A stretch of 60,961 nucleotides of DNA from CAZLWF01 sp031972835. Its GTDB lineage: Bacteria; Patescibacteriota; Minisyncoccia; Phycocordibacterales; UBA9973. Location of the stretch: the NCBI GenBank assembly GCA_031972835.1, contig DALYDX010000002.1, positions 1 to 60,961 of the forward strand. Direction: 5' to 3'. The position numbers and the translations under genes are program-made. This document shows positions 22,787 through 30,297 of this stretch, in pieces. How positions within the stretch are numbered: position 1 is the first letter of the stretch; every line of letters begins with the position of its first letter. The notes below the pieces were generated by a model. That model saw only the letters and a program-made list of their open reading frames with translations, was not told where the DNA came from and ran no database searches.

Positions 22787-25471
22787 ATGCCTCCATTTGG
22801 AAATTTCACAACTAAAGCAAAGGAAGCATTGAAGCGAGCCCACGAGCTCGCTATTGAACGTGGACAGAATCATGTGAATACTATGCATCTACTCGGAGCG
22901 CTAGTTTTACAAGAAGAATCCATGGTCATATCAATACTAGATCGACTAGAAGTTGATACTGTACTTTTAACTGATTCAATACTTGAATCAATCGAAGCTC
23001 CTGAAACAAAGAGCACGATGTCTCCGTCGTATCAGATATATCTGACTCCTGATCTTGCACAAGTAATCGAAAGTTCAGGCAAGATAGCTCAATATTTGAA
23101 AGATGATTTTATTTCCACAGAGCACTTACTCGTATCTATACTTGAGGTTCCATCTGAGGCTCGTGAGCTTATATCAAAATTTAGAATTACAAAAGATCAG
23201 ATATTGAAAGTGCTCGAAGAATTTCGTTCAAATAACATAAAAGATGTTGAGATGCCGAAAAAATTCCGAGTGCTCACAAAATACACTCGCAATCTTACAA
23301 AACTTGCTCGTGAAGACAAGCTCGATCCTGTGATAGGTCGTGATACAGAAATCATGCGTATCATGCAGATACTTTCTCGTCGTACAAAAAACAATCCGAT
23401 ACTTATCGGAGAACCTGGCACTGGTAAAACTGCAGTCGTAGAAGGATTGGCGCAACGCATAGCAAAGAGTGATGTAACTGAATCTCTAAAAGACAAAGAG
23501 CTTGTACTGCTCGATTTAGGCTCACTTGTTGCTGGTACAAAATACCGAGGTGAATTTGAAGAACGCTTGAAAGCGATAATGAAAGAAATCGAACGTGCAG
23601 ACGGAAAGATAATTCTATTTATCGATGAGATACATACGATAGTAGGAGCTGGAGCAAGTGAAGGTGCGATGGACGCAGCGAACCTACTCAAGCCAGCACT
23701 TGCGCGTGGGGAACTACGAGCAATCGGTGCAACAACTCTAAAGGAATACCAAAAACATATTGAAAAGGATCCTGCGCTCGCACGAAGATTTCAACCTGTG
23801 TATGTAGATGAACCGACTCCAGAAGATGCTATAGCAATACTTCGAGGACTCAAGGAAAAATACGAGGTGTATCATGGTGTGCGCATAACTGACGACGCGA
23901 TTATCGCAGCGGTAAATTTGTCGACTCGCTATATCACAAATCGTTTTCTACCAGACAAAGCTATAGACTTGATAGACGAAGCTTCCTCAGCTTTGCGTAT
24001 AGCGCTAGAAAATAAACCTCCAGTACTCGAAGATGCACATAGAAAAATCATGCGATTTGAAATAGAAAAAGAAGCTCTAAAAAAAGAGGTTAGTATCCAC
24101 GCAAGTAAAGAGACAAAAGATAGAATAAAAGCCATCGACAAAGAGATTGCAAACTTAAAAGAAAAAACTCGCGAGCTCGAACTCAAGTGGCAAAATGAAA
24201 AAGAAATCGTAAGTGAAATACGTTCTATCAAAAAAGAACTCGAGTCACTTCGCAGTGAAGCTGACGGTGCAGAGCAGAGAGCGGACTTGGGGCGGGCAGC
24301 GGAGATTCGATATGGGAAAATTCCAGAGCTCAACAAAGAACTTGATACAAAATTAACACGTCTAAAAAAATTACAGAAATCTCGTCGCATCTTAAAAGAA
24401 GAAATTATTGCAGAAGATATTGCAGAAGTAGTATCACGTTGGACAGGTATACCACTTGTAAAAATGATGGAAGAGGAGCGTGCAAAGCTTGCTCGTATGG
24501 AAGAGGAGCTCACAAAGCGTGTAGTTGGTCAGAATGATGCGATAAAGAGAATTTCAGATGTTATACGCCGTTCACGTACTGGTATTGCAGATCCGAATCG
24601 ACCTATAGGCTCATTTATATTCCTCGGTCCTACTGGAGTTGGTAAAACTGAGCTTACAAAGGCCCTAGCACAGTTTATGTTCAATGATGACAGAGCTCTC
24701 ATTCGAGTGGATATGAGTGAATATATGGAACGTCACAGTGTGTCTAAGCTCCTAGGTTCACCGCCAGGTTATGTTGGTTACGATGAGTCAGGGCAGCTTA
24801 CAGAAGCTGTTCGTCACCGACCGTATTCAGTAGTACTTTTCGATGAGATTGAAAAAGCTCACCCAGAAGTATTCAATGTACTCTTGTCAGTGCTCGACGA
24901 AGGACGTCTGACTGATGCAAAAGGTAGAGTGATAAACTTTAAAAACACTGTAATCATACTGACTTCAAATATCGGCTCAAGCTTTATAGATAAGATGGAA
25001 TCTATGGGATTCTCGATGAATGACAAGAAGAGTGAATATGCTATCACCAAAGAAAAAGTTCTCGAATCAATGAAAGACTTTTTCCGTCCAGAATTCTTGA
25101 ACCGTCTAGATGAGATAATCGTCTTCGATGTACTGACTCCAAAAGTAATCAGAGAGATTGTGGAGATACGTGTCGGAGTCGTGAAAGATAGATTGAAAGA
25201 AAAAGAAATTACTCTGGAGCTCACAGATGAAGCACTGGATCTACTGGGCAAGGAAGGTTACGACCCACACTTTGGTGCGCGACCACTCAATCGTTTGATT
25301 CAGACTAAAATCCTAAATCCGATCGCGATGTACTTGATACAGAATTCTGTAGGAAAAGGGGATACTGTAGTTGTAACTGTAGCGAATAATGAACTTGTGA
25401 TTGAAACCAAGAAGCCGAGAGGAAAAGTGAAAAGTAATATAAAAACTAGAACTACAAGATCGGCGAAATAA
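22787..25471 (+). CDS. Clp/Hsp100 AAA+ ATPase (ClpB-like with ClpC-like D2 loop)
   Basis: 894 aa. Clp N-domain with two repeats (about 1-145, FTTKAKEALKRAHELA), D1 with Walker A GEPGTGKT (about 208-215), Walker B LFIDEIHT, a long coiled-coil middle domain (about 425-560) and D2 with GPTGVGKTEL, SEYMERHSVSKLLGSPPGYV and the C-terminal small domain. The long M-domain and DIAEVVSRWTGIPLVKMMEEE look like disaggregase ClpB. But D2 carries KMESMGFSMND before FFRPEFLNR, at the place and with the form of the ClpP-docking loop (L/I/M-G-F) of ClpC/ClpA. No gene symbol is assigned for that reason. A strong terminator follows. Confidence 0.9.
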   Translation: MPPFGNFTTKAKEALKRAHELAIERGQNHVNTMHLLGALVLQEESMVISILDRLEVDTVLLTDSILESIEAPETKSTMSPSYQIYLTPDLAQVIESSGKIAQYLKDDFISTEHLLVSILEVPSEARELISKFRITKDQILKVLEEFRSNNIKDVEMPKKFRVLTKYTRNLTKLAREDKLDPVIGRDTEIMRIMQILSRRTKNNPILIGEPGTGKTAVVEGLAQRIAKSDVTESLKDKELVLLDLGSLVAGTKYRGEFEERLKAIMKEIERADGKIILFIDEIHTIVGAGASEGAMDAANLLKPALARGELRAIGATTLKEYQKHIEKDPALARRFQPVYVDEPTPEDAIAILRGLKEKYEVYHGVRITDDAIIAAVNLSTRYITNRFLPDKAIDLIDEASSALRIALENKPPVLEDAHRKIMRFEIEKEALKKEVSIHASKETKDRIKAIDKEIANLKEKTRELELKWQNEKEIVSEIRSIKKELESLRSEADGAEQRADLGRAAEIRYGKIPELNKELDTKLTRLKKLQKSRRILKEEIIAEDIAEVVSRWTGIPLVKMMEEERAKLARMEEELTKRVVGQNDAIKRISDVIRRSRTGIADPNRPIGSFIFLGPTGVGKTELTKALAQFMFNDDRALIRVDMSEYMERHSVSKLLGSPPGYVGYDESGQLTEAVRHRPYSVVLFDEIEKAHPEVFNVLLSVLDEGRLTDAKGRVINFKNTVIILTSNIGSSFIDKMESMGFSMNDKKSEYAITKEKVLESMKDFFRPEFLNRLDEIIVFDVLTPKVIREIVEIRVGVVKDRLKEKEITLELTDEALDLLGKEGYDPHFGARPLNRLIQTKILNPIAMYLIQNSVGKGDTVVVTVANNELVIETKKPRGKVKSNIKTRTTRSAK

Positions 25472-25475
25472 AAAA

Positions 25476-25498
25476 ATAACCTCCAGAGGAGGTTATTT
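25476..25498 (+). terminator. Terminator of the Clp ATPase gene
   Basis: AATAACCTCC-AGA-GGAGGTTATT followed by TTTTTATTTTT. Confidence 0.88.
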
Positions 25499-25559
25499 TT
25501 TTATTTTTGTACTTAAATACATATTGAGATTTGTATGATATACTCCAGAAAATAATTCT

Positions 25560-26003
25560 ATGAAAAAAACAATACCAGTATTGATTTCCGATATTATAAA
25601 CGGACTTCCGGAGGGAATGGAAAATTTGGGAACTTCAATCGAAGATTCTTATATCCATATTTCATCACTTTCAGATAATTGGGATGATGAAGGAGCTGTC
25701 GCACCAGATGCAGAAACGTTGATTGCTACTTTCACCTTTCTTTCAAAAGTTGCTCTGTTCGTACATAGAAAAACAAAGAAAGTTATTTCTTTTCCAGACG
25801 TACATCCTTTTTCAGATGGAAGTATAGACCTTTATTGGAAGACAATGGATCTGGATTTATTAATAAATATTGAAAATGATTCTCCGTACGCGTTTACATA
25901 TTGTGGACAGTCCAAGTCGGCAGGTAAGGTGGTAGTAGATGTACAAGGCGGTGGGTCGATTGATAATTTAGAAAGAGAAGACTTTATGAATATTTTCATG
26001 TAA
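25560..26003 (+). CDS. Conserved-looking soluble protein with NWDDEGA motif, unknown
   Basis: 147 aa, soluble, acidic. Features: ISSLSDNWDDEGAVAPDAET (a form seen in a group of small uncharacterised proteins with NWDG.GA...PS), a helix FTFLSKVALFVH, then VHPFSDGSIDLYWK and LLINIENDSPYAFTYCGQ. Neither fold nor function is known to me. Own promoter (TATACT near 25537) and terminator, so a free-standing gene between the Clp ATPase and tRNA-Tyr. Confidence 0.65.
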   Translation: MKKTIPVLISDIINGLPEGMENLGTSIEDSYIHISSLSDNWDDEGAVAPDAETLIATFTFLSKVALFVHRKTKKVISFPDVHPFSDGSIDLYWKTMDLDLLINIENDSPYAFTYCGQSKSAGKVVVDVQGGGSIDNLEREDFMNIFM

Positions 26004-26018
26004 ATTCTTTTAATTATA

Positions 26019-26045
26019 AAATCCCTGAGATAAGGGATTTTTTTA
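26019..26045 (+). terminator. Terminator after the NWDDEGA gene
   Basis: AAATCCCTGAGATAAGGGATTTTTTTATTT; stem AAATCCCT/AGGGATTT. Confidence 0.85.
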
Positions 26046-26087
26046 TTTAAGCACTCGTTCCACTCGTCTTGTTTACCGCTTTCGTTT

Positions 26088-26178
26088 TTCAAATCCTGCA
26101 CGCGAGATAAACTGATGCCTCGTTCCGACGCACAATAAAAAAATCCCAAGTATTTGGGATTTTTTTATTGTGCGTCGG
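26088..26178. repeat. Extended palindrome including the 3' part of tRNA-Tyr
   Basis: 26125-26149 is the inverted copy of 26152-26178 (tRNA-Tyr acceptor 3' strand plus trailer). The inverted T-arm continues at 26088-26099 (TTCAAATCCTGC) after a 25-nt insertion containing gcctcg. The centre (26134-26169) is an A7/T7-flanked terminator hairpin ATCCCAA/TTTGGGAT. This region, with the tRNA, fills the 26004-26359 gap. Confidence 0.85.
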
Positions 26179-26253
26179 GCAGGATTTGAACCTGCGTAGC
26201 CCGAAGGCGACAGATTTACAGTCTGTTGTAATTGACCACTCTACCACCGACGC
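26171..26253 (-). tRNA. tRNA-Tyr (GUA)
   Basis: Acceptor GCGTCGG/CCGACGC, anticodon loop CTGTAAA in stem CAGA/TCTG, long variable arm (CGCCTTCGGGCTACG), T-loop TTCAAAT. CCA is not encoded. Upstream TTAGAC-17-TATAAT near 26278 on the minus strand. Confidence 0.95.
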
Positions 26254-26316
26254 ATAATTTAGAACAAAGTTATTATACTCAAAATATGAAAATTGTCTAA
26301 CTAGATAAAAAAATAA

Positions 26317-26334
26317 TCCCCCGCAGAGTGCGGG
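26317..26334 (-). terminator. Terminator of the 143-aa gene
   Basis: Minus strand CCCCGC-actct-GCGGGG followed by ATTATTTTTTTA. Confidence 0.82.
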
Positions 26335-26359
26335 GAATATGAGTTTATGGAGATTAGAG

Positions 26360-26791
26360 TTATAAATCTCCGAGTTGTTTTTTTACGCCATTTGTTACAA
26401 AATCGCCGACTGTGGCCCGATGCTTGGCGTTGTCCACCAGTTTCACCGCGGCTTGGTCTGATCCACCTTTAGCAATCGCAATCTCTCGACGAGTCATACC
26501 CATCATTGGGTTTGACTTGAGTTTTTTTGCGATTTCGCGGGCTTTGTTTTCTTCCTCCTCAGTTAGCAATGATTCGGCTTCTGTGCCAATAAGACCTTTT
26601 AAGCGACCGTATTCATTGGTCGGGGGAAGGATCCCCATACTTAAAGTTTTTTTCCATACCAAGTACTTAAAGTCCTTTGTTACAAAAAAGCACACGCCAT
26701 GGAAATTCACAAAGAAATTTCCAGATTGAGTTAACAATTTTTTGCCAGGGTTTTTAAACACCTGTTTTCCAATATTCAATTTTTTTTCCAT
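26360..26791 (-). CDS. Unknown basic protein
   Basis: 143 aa. An N-terminal half rich in beta and aromatic residues (SGNFFVNFHGVCFFVTKDFKY), then LPPTNEYGRLKGLIGTEAES, a charged helix (LTEEEENKAREIAKKLKSNP) and a C-terminal helical part (MTRREIAIAKGGSDQAAVKL). No family recognised. It is a free-standing gene with an excellent promoter, in the same style as the three genes at 13.8-16.1 kb. Confidence 0.6.
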   Translation of the reverse strand: MEKKLNIGKQVFKNPGKKLLTQSGNFFVNFHGVCFFVTKDFKYLVWKKTLSMGILPPTNEYGRLKGLIGTEAESLLTEEEENKAREIAKKLKSNPMMGMTRREIAIAKGGSDQAAVKLVDNAKHRATVGDFVTNGVKKQLGDL

Positions 26792-26811
26792 TTGTCTTTA
26801 CGTTTGCTAGT

Positions 26812-26840
26812 ATTATAGCATATACAATACAAAAAGTCAA
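26812..26840 (-). promoter_or_regulatory. Promoter of the 143-aa gene
   Basis: TTGACT (26840-26835), 17-base spacer, TGC-TATAAT (26817-26812). Confidence 0.88.
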
Positions 26841-26906
26841 ATAGTATTAAATCCCGGTATTATTGGTATAATTCGTCTGTAGATTATTACTTAATCAGAT
26901 AAACAT

Positions 26907-27137
26907 ATGGCATTTGATGGAGAACTTAAAATACGAAGTGGTTCAAACTATGAGCGTGCTTTAAAAGAGCTTCAGGAGGGAGAAAGTACGCTAGATTACA
27001 AAGAGAAAGATGGTCGTTATTTTGCCTATGGCCGAGAATTGACCAAGGAAGAATATGATAAATTTCTCGAAAAGGTAAATATGGCCTTGGATATAAAGAT
27101 AGAAGCTAAAAAGCAGGATCTAGAACAGGCTGCCTAA
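26907..27137 (+). CDS. Small acidic/basic helical protein, unknown
   Basis: 76 aa: KIRSGSNYERALKELQEGES, then DYKEKDGRYFAYGRELTKEEYDKFLEKVNMALDIKIEAKKQDLEQ. Mixed beta start and a long amphipathic helix; cytosolic. No family recognised. Its promoter (TATAAT near 26866) gives a leader of about 35 nt. It probably shares a transcript with rpmG 47 bp downstream, which hints at a translation-linked role, but that rests on order only. Confidence 0.6.
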   Translation: MAFDGELKIRSGSNYERALKELQEGESTLDYKEKDGRYFAYGRELTKEEYDKFLEKVNMALDIKIEAKKQDLEQAA

Positions 27138-27184
27138 GCCCGGACTTGCTTCACTAACAGCAATATGTTACATTCTTACTACTT

Positions 27185-27340
27185 ATGGCACAAGATAAAC
27201 TGATTAAAATCGTACACAAACCTACTGGAGAGGTGTATTGGACTCGCAAAAACAAGAAATTGGTGACTCGTAAAATCGAGCTCAAGAAATACTCTCGAAA
27301 GCTCCGAAAACAAGTAGTTTTCAAAGAAGCAAAGAAGTAA
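27185..27340 (+). CDS. rpmG: 50S ribosomal protein L33
   Basis: 51 aa, short and very basic: KIVHKPTGEVYWTRKNKK, LVTRKIELKKYSRKLRKQ. The order T-G-x-x-Y-x-T-x-K-N-K followed by LELKKY is that of L33. The Cys pairs of zinc-binding L33 are absent, so it is the zinc-independent form. Start ATG 27185, stop 27340, followed at once by a strong terminator. Confidence 0.85.
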   Translation: MAQDKLIKIVHKPTGEVYWTRKNKKLVTRKIELKKYSRKLRKQVVFKEAKK

Positions 27341-27341
27341 G

Positions 27342-27370
27342 AAAAAACCCCACAGATGCGGGGTTTTTTC
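27342..27370 (+). terminator. Terminator after rpmG
   Basis: AAAAAACCCC-acagatg-CGGGGTTTTTTC; long T-run. Confidence 0.88.
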
Positions 27371-27371
27371 T

Positions 27372-27400
27372 TTGACAAAAGATAAATTTTGTGCTAAAAT
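27372..27400 (+). promoter_or_regulatory. Promoter of the MQO-like gene
   Basis: TTGACA (27372-27377), 17-base spacer, TGC-TAAAAT (27395-27400); only two bases after the rpmG terminator T-run. Confidence 0.85.
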
Positions 27401-27423
27401 AGACTCAGACAAAATTTAAAAAC

Positions 27424-28788
27424 ATGAAGAGAATAAATACAGGCATTCAATACGGCTTAGCGGTCATTGGCAAAGGTATCGGAGGAACTTCGATAATAAA
27501 TGTATTTGCAAATTACACAAATGTTGAAAATATTATAATTTTCGACAAAGAAAAAGGAACTGCAAAAGGCAATTCCCACCCATCCCAGAATTCTCAAACG
27601 CTCCACACGGGAGATATTGAGACAAACTACTCTTACGGCAGGTCTGTAATTGTAGAAGCAGAGACGAGTGTAACTGCGAAACATCTAGAGCTTTTTGCAC
27701 CAGAGGCGTATCGTTTAGATCAAAAGATGGTTATCGGTGTAGGTGAGGAAGAGGTTAAGCTTTTAACAGAACGCTTCGCTTCTATAAAACATCTCTACCC
27801 GAAGCTCCGATTGATCGGAAGAGAGGAAATAGAAATCCTCGAGCCCAACGTTATAAAGGGAAGAGATCCGAAAATTCCAATCTGTGCCCTGCAGACTATT
27901 GGTTACACTGTGAATTTTCAAAAGCTTGCAATGTCGCTTTTAGCTCAAGCCAAAAAGACTGGTAAAAATATAAAAGTTTGCACTGGTGTTTTTGTGGAGA
28001 AAATTTACAAAATTGAGGGTGGCTATAAAATAGTAACTGCTCAAGGTAGTTATACTGCCAAAAAGTTGATAGTTATGGCTGCTGGTCGCAGTCTACTATT
28101 TGCAAAACAGTTAGGTTACGGTAATCATTTAGGTTTACTGCCCGTAGCTGGAAACTTTTATTTTGCAAAGGAATTGTACTTACTAAATGGCAAAGTATAT
28201 ACAGTACAGAATCCAAAATTGCCATTTGCAGCAGTGCATGGCGACGTTGAAATCGGAGACGAATCTATTACAAGGTTTGGTCCTACGGCAAAAGTATTGC
28301 CTGTACTAGAAAGACGTAAGGGGTTGAATAGTTTCTTTGCCTTTCTGAAAACTTCTGTATGGACAGTGAAAGGGGTTTTGAGTCTGTTCAAAGTTATCTC
28401 TGACAAGACTTTGTTCTTGTATGTGATAAAGAACATGCTTTATGATATTCCATATTTGGGAAAGTATTTATTTTTGTTGCAGGCAAGGAAAGTTGTTCCA
28501 AGCCTAAAATACAATTCTATCTACAAAGCAAAGAAAACCGGTGGTATGCGGCATCAGTTGCTCGACACTAGAACAGGCAAGATGGAGATGGAGAAAACGG
28601 AGATAATAGACAGAGATGTTATCTTCAATATCTCACATTCTCCGGGTGCATCAGTAGATTTCAAAAAAGCATATGACTATGCCAAATTGATCACAGAAGC
28701 TTCGAATGGAGAATTTACATTCGATCAAGAAGCCTGGGATGCAATATATGCGAAAAAAGAAATCAAAAAAGAAGAATTGGTTTCATAA
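27424..28788 (+). CDS. FAD-dependent oxidoreductase resembling malate:quinone oxidoreductase
   Basis: 454 aa. FAD-binding beta-alpha-beta GLAVIGKGIGGTSIINVFAN (Gly pattern slightly off GxGxxG), then NSHPSQNSQTLHTGDIETNY, which aligns in form with the MQO segment HNAGTGHxAxxExNYT, VMAAGRSLLFAKQLGYG and GDVEIGDESITRFGPTAKVLP, the MQO-type substrate loop. Length is about 40-50 residues less than typical Mqo. A membrane-associated malate oxidation step needs quinones, which most CPR lack, so its acceptor or substrate may differ (2-hydroxyacid oxidase). A free-standing gene with consensus promoter and terminator. Confidence 0.72.
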   Translation: MKRINTGIQYGLAVIGKGIGGTSIINVFANYTNVENIIIFDKEKGTAKGNSHPSQNSQTLHTGDIETNYSYGRSVIVEAETSVTAKHLELFAPEAYRLDQKMVIGVGEEEVKLLTERFASIKHLYPKLRLIGREEIEILEPNVIKGRDPKIPICALQTIGYTVNFQKLAMSLLAQAKKTGKNIKVCTGVFVEKIYKIEGGYKIVTAQGSYTAKKLIVMAAGRSLLFAKQLGYGNHLGLLPVAGNFYFAKELYLLNGKVYTVQNPKLPFAAVHGDVEIGDESITRFGPTAKVLPVLERRKGLNSFFAFLKTSVWTVKGVLSLFKVISDKTLFLYVIKNMLYDIPYLGKYLFLLQARKVVPSLKYNSIYKAKKTGGMRHQLLDTRTGKMEMEKTEIIDRDVIFNISHSPGASVDFKKAYDYAKLITEASNGEFTFDQEAWDAIYAKKEIKKEELVS

Positions 28789-28792
28789 ATTT

Positions 28793-28825
28793 AAAAAGCT
28801 CGGATTAATTCTGAGCTTTTCTTTT
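28793..28825 (+). terminator. Terminator of the MQO-like gene
   Basis: AAAAGCTC-ggattaattct-GAGCTTTT followed by CTTTTT. Confidence 0.8.
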
Positions 28826-28853
28826 TGCTCGAGGATGCAATCTGGTGTATACT
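28825..28853 (+). promoter_or_regulatory. Promoter of tRNA-Trp
   Basis: TTGCTC (28825-28830), 17-base spacer, TATACT (28848-28853), 14 nt before the tRNA. Confidence 0.72.
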
Positions 28854-28867
28854 CAGCCAATAAATAA

Positions 28868-28938
28868 GGGCCTATAGTTCAGTGGTAGAATTTCGGTCTC
28901 CAAAACCGACGACAGAGGTTCGAATCCTCTTGGGCCCG
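28868..28938 (+). tRNA. tRNA-Trp (CCA)
   Basis: Acceptor GGGCCTA/TGGGCCC with one wobble, anticodon loop CTCCAAA in stem TCGGT/ACCGA, T-loop TTCGAAT, discriminator G. CCA is not encoded. It stands next to the recombinase island, but no duplicated tRNA 3' end is seen on the far side of the island. Confidence 0.94.
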
Positions 28939-29013
28939 CAGAATCGTGATAGCACGAGATATGTTGTTTAAATGCATGTCGTACTAGCACAAATTAGAAA
29001 TAAGAAGATAGCA

Positions 29014-29043
29014 AAAAACACGAAATTAATTTCGTGTTTTTTT
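29014..29043. terminator. Bidirectional terminator at the left end of the island
   Basis: AAAAACACGAAATTAATTTCGTGTTTTT, a perfect palindrome with A- and T-runs on both sides. Confidence 0.9.
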
Positions 29044-29056
29044 GTTTATAAATTAG

Positions 29057-30268
29057 TTATTTAATCGACTCTTTGATTTTTTTTGCTAAAATTTGACTGT
29101 AACTTTTATTCTCTCCACCAACGACTTCGTCTTTCCCTACACTCTTTTGGTCTAGGTCTGTGCTAAAAAATTGTTCCGCAACCTGCAAAGCCAATTCTGC
29201 ATCGGCTTGTGAGCCACCGTGCATAACAATCTGATCATTTAATCTAACACCTTGCTCTGATAAATCTTGGAAAATTTTGATATCGCCGTTGTATTTTGCG
29301 TCACGAAGAGCTGTCATAAATTGCGTAAATCTTTCAGGGGTTAAAGTATTTAGGTCTTTCACAGAAACATATGACTTATAAGTTTCGCTACTCTTTTCTC
29401 CTGTTCCATTATTGATTCCAAAAAACAACCAAGAATTGGAATCCTTTGTTCCTTGTCGCACTCTTATATTTTCGGAAAGAAAGCGGTTTTCTTGCCCAGC
29501 CTTTTGTTGTATCTCATAACAAAATTTTGCAAAAGCTTTTTCTGATTCTTCTTTGATTTGTGCTTTTTTTTCTCTATTTGTTAAAACAATTTCTTCAACA
29601 GAAGTACCCATGCGCTGCCACGGGGCAACCCTCAATTGATCATCATCAATAGCTAACGAGTTTTGTATTGCAAAATCGACATATTCTTCTCTGGAAATTT
29701 TTGATAAATCTACACCTTGCTGTTTTGCAATTTTTGCCAATTCATAGCTAGCAGTCCATCCATGTAGCTTTTTCCTTTCTTCAATACTCAATGCCGGTAA
29801 TTTTTCTTGCTTAGAAACAGCGGGCAGTTTTTCTTGATTTTCCATAGTTTCAACTGATTTAGTCACTCCTAGCTGTTCTCTTAATTCTGCAATCTTTTGC
29901 TGATCAGATTGATGTCTTTCTTCTTTTCCTTTCTCCGCAGATTCTTTTTCTCTCAATACAGCAAGCGCTCTTGCTTTCTTTTCTTTTAATTCTTTCGTTT
30001 TCTCTTGATCGACGTATTCAGGAAATGTCCAAATAAAATCAAGAGTTTCAGAATCTAAACCTCGGTATTGTGCAGGAATTTCACTTATCTCTTGCTCTGG
30101 TTTTTCTTCTGATGTTTCGTTTAGTCTTTTTTCAATACCCGATTTAAAGGATTCTGGTAGACCTTGAAAAATCGAATCCTTAGATTCTCCCTTTTTAATA
30201 CGATTAACGTATTCCTCAATTTTTTGCTCCGCACCCAGTAAGGAGTTTTTATTGTCCAAGGATTCCAT
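29057..30268 (-). CDS. Unknown 403-aa cargo protein of the recombinase island
   Basis: Soluble, Glu/Lys/Gln-rich, no signal peptide. Three parts: an N-terminal helical region (about 1-70), a charged coiled-coil (about 90-150, KTKELKEKKARALAVLREKE), and a C-terminal folded domain (about 240-380) with ENIRVRQGTKDSNSWLFFGI, ETYKSYVSVKDLNTLTPERF, YNGDIKIFQDL and LNDQIVMHGGSQADAELALQ. The last segment has the look of HopA1/LxmY-type domains (strand xxYVxV, helix, GxxxKI strand, DxIVxH), but that is a weak, fold-level impression. It starts 29 bp after the recombinase stop, so it is likely co-transcribed with it. Confidence 0.6.
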   Translation of the reverse strand: MESLDNKNSLLGAEQKIEEYVNRIKKGESKDSIFQGLPESFKSGIEKRLNETSEEKPEQEISEIPAQYRGLDSETLDFIWTFPEYVDQEKTKELKEKKARALAVLREKESAEKGKEERHQSDQQKIAELREQLGVTKSVETMENQEKLPAVSKQEKLPALSIEERKKLHGWTASYELAKIAKQQGVDLSKISREEYVDFAIQNSLAIDDDQLRVAPWQRMGTSVEEIVLTNREKKAQIKEESEKAFAKFCYEIQQKAGQENRFLSENIRVRQGTKDSNSWLFFGINNGTGEKSSETYKSYVSVKDLNTLTPERFTQFMTALRDAKYNGDIKIFQDLSEQGVRLNDQIVMHGGSQADAELALQVAEQFFSTDLDQKSVGKDEVVGGENKSYSQILAKKIKESIK

Positions 30269-30297
30269 AAAGTATTTTTACTTTACCATTTTTTGAT

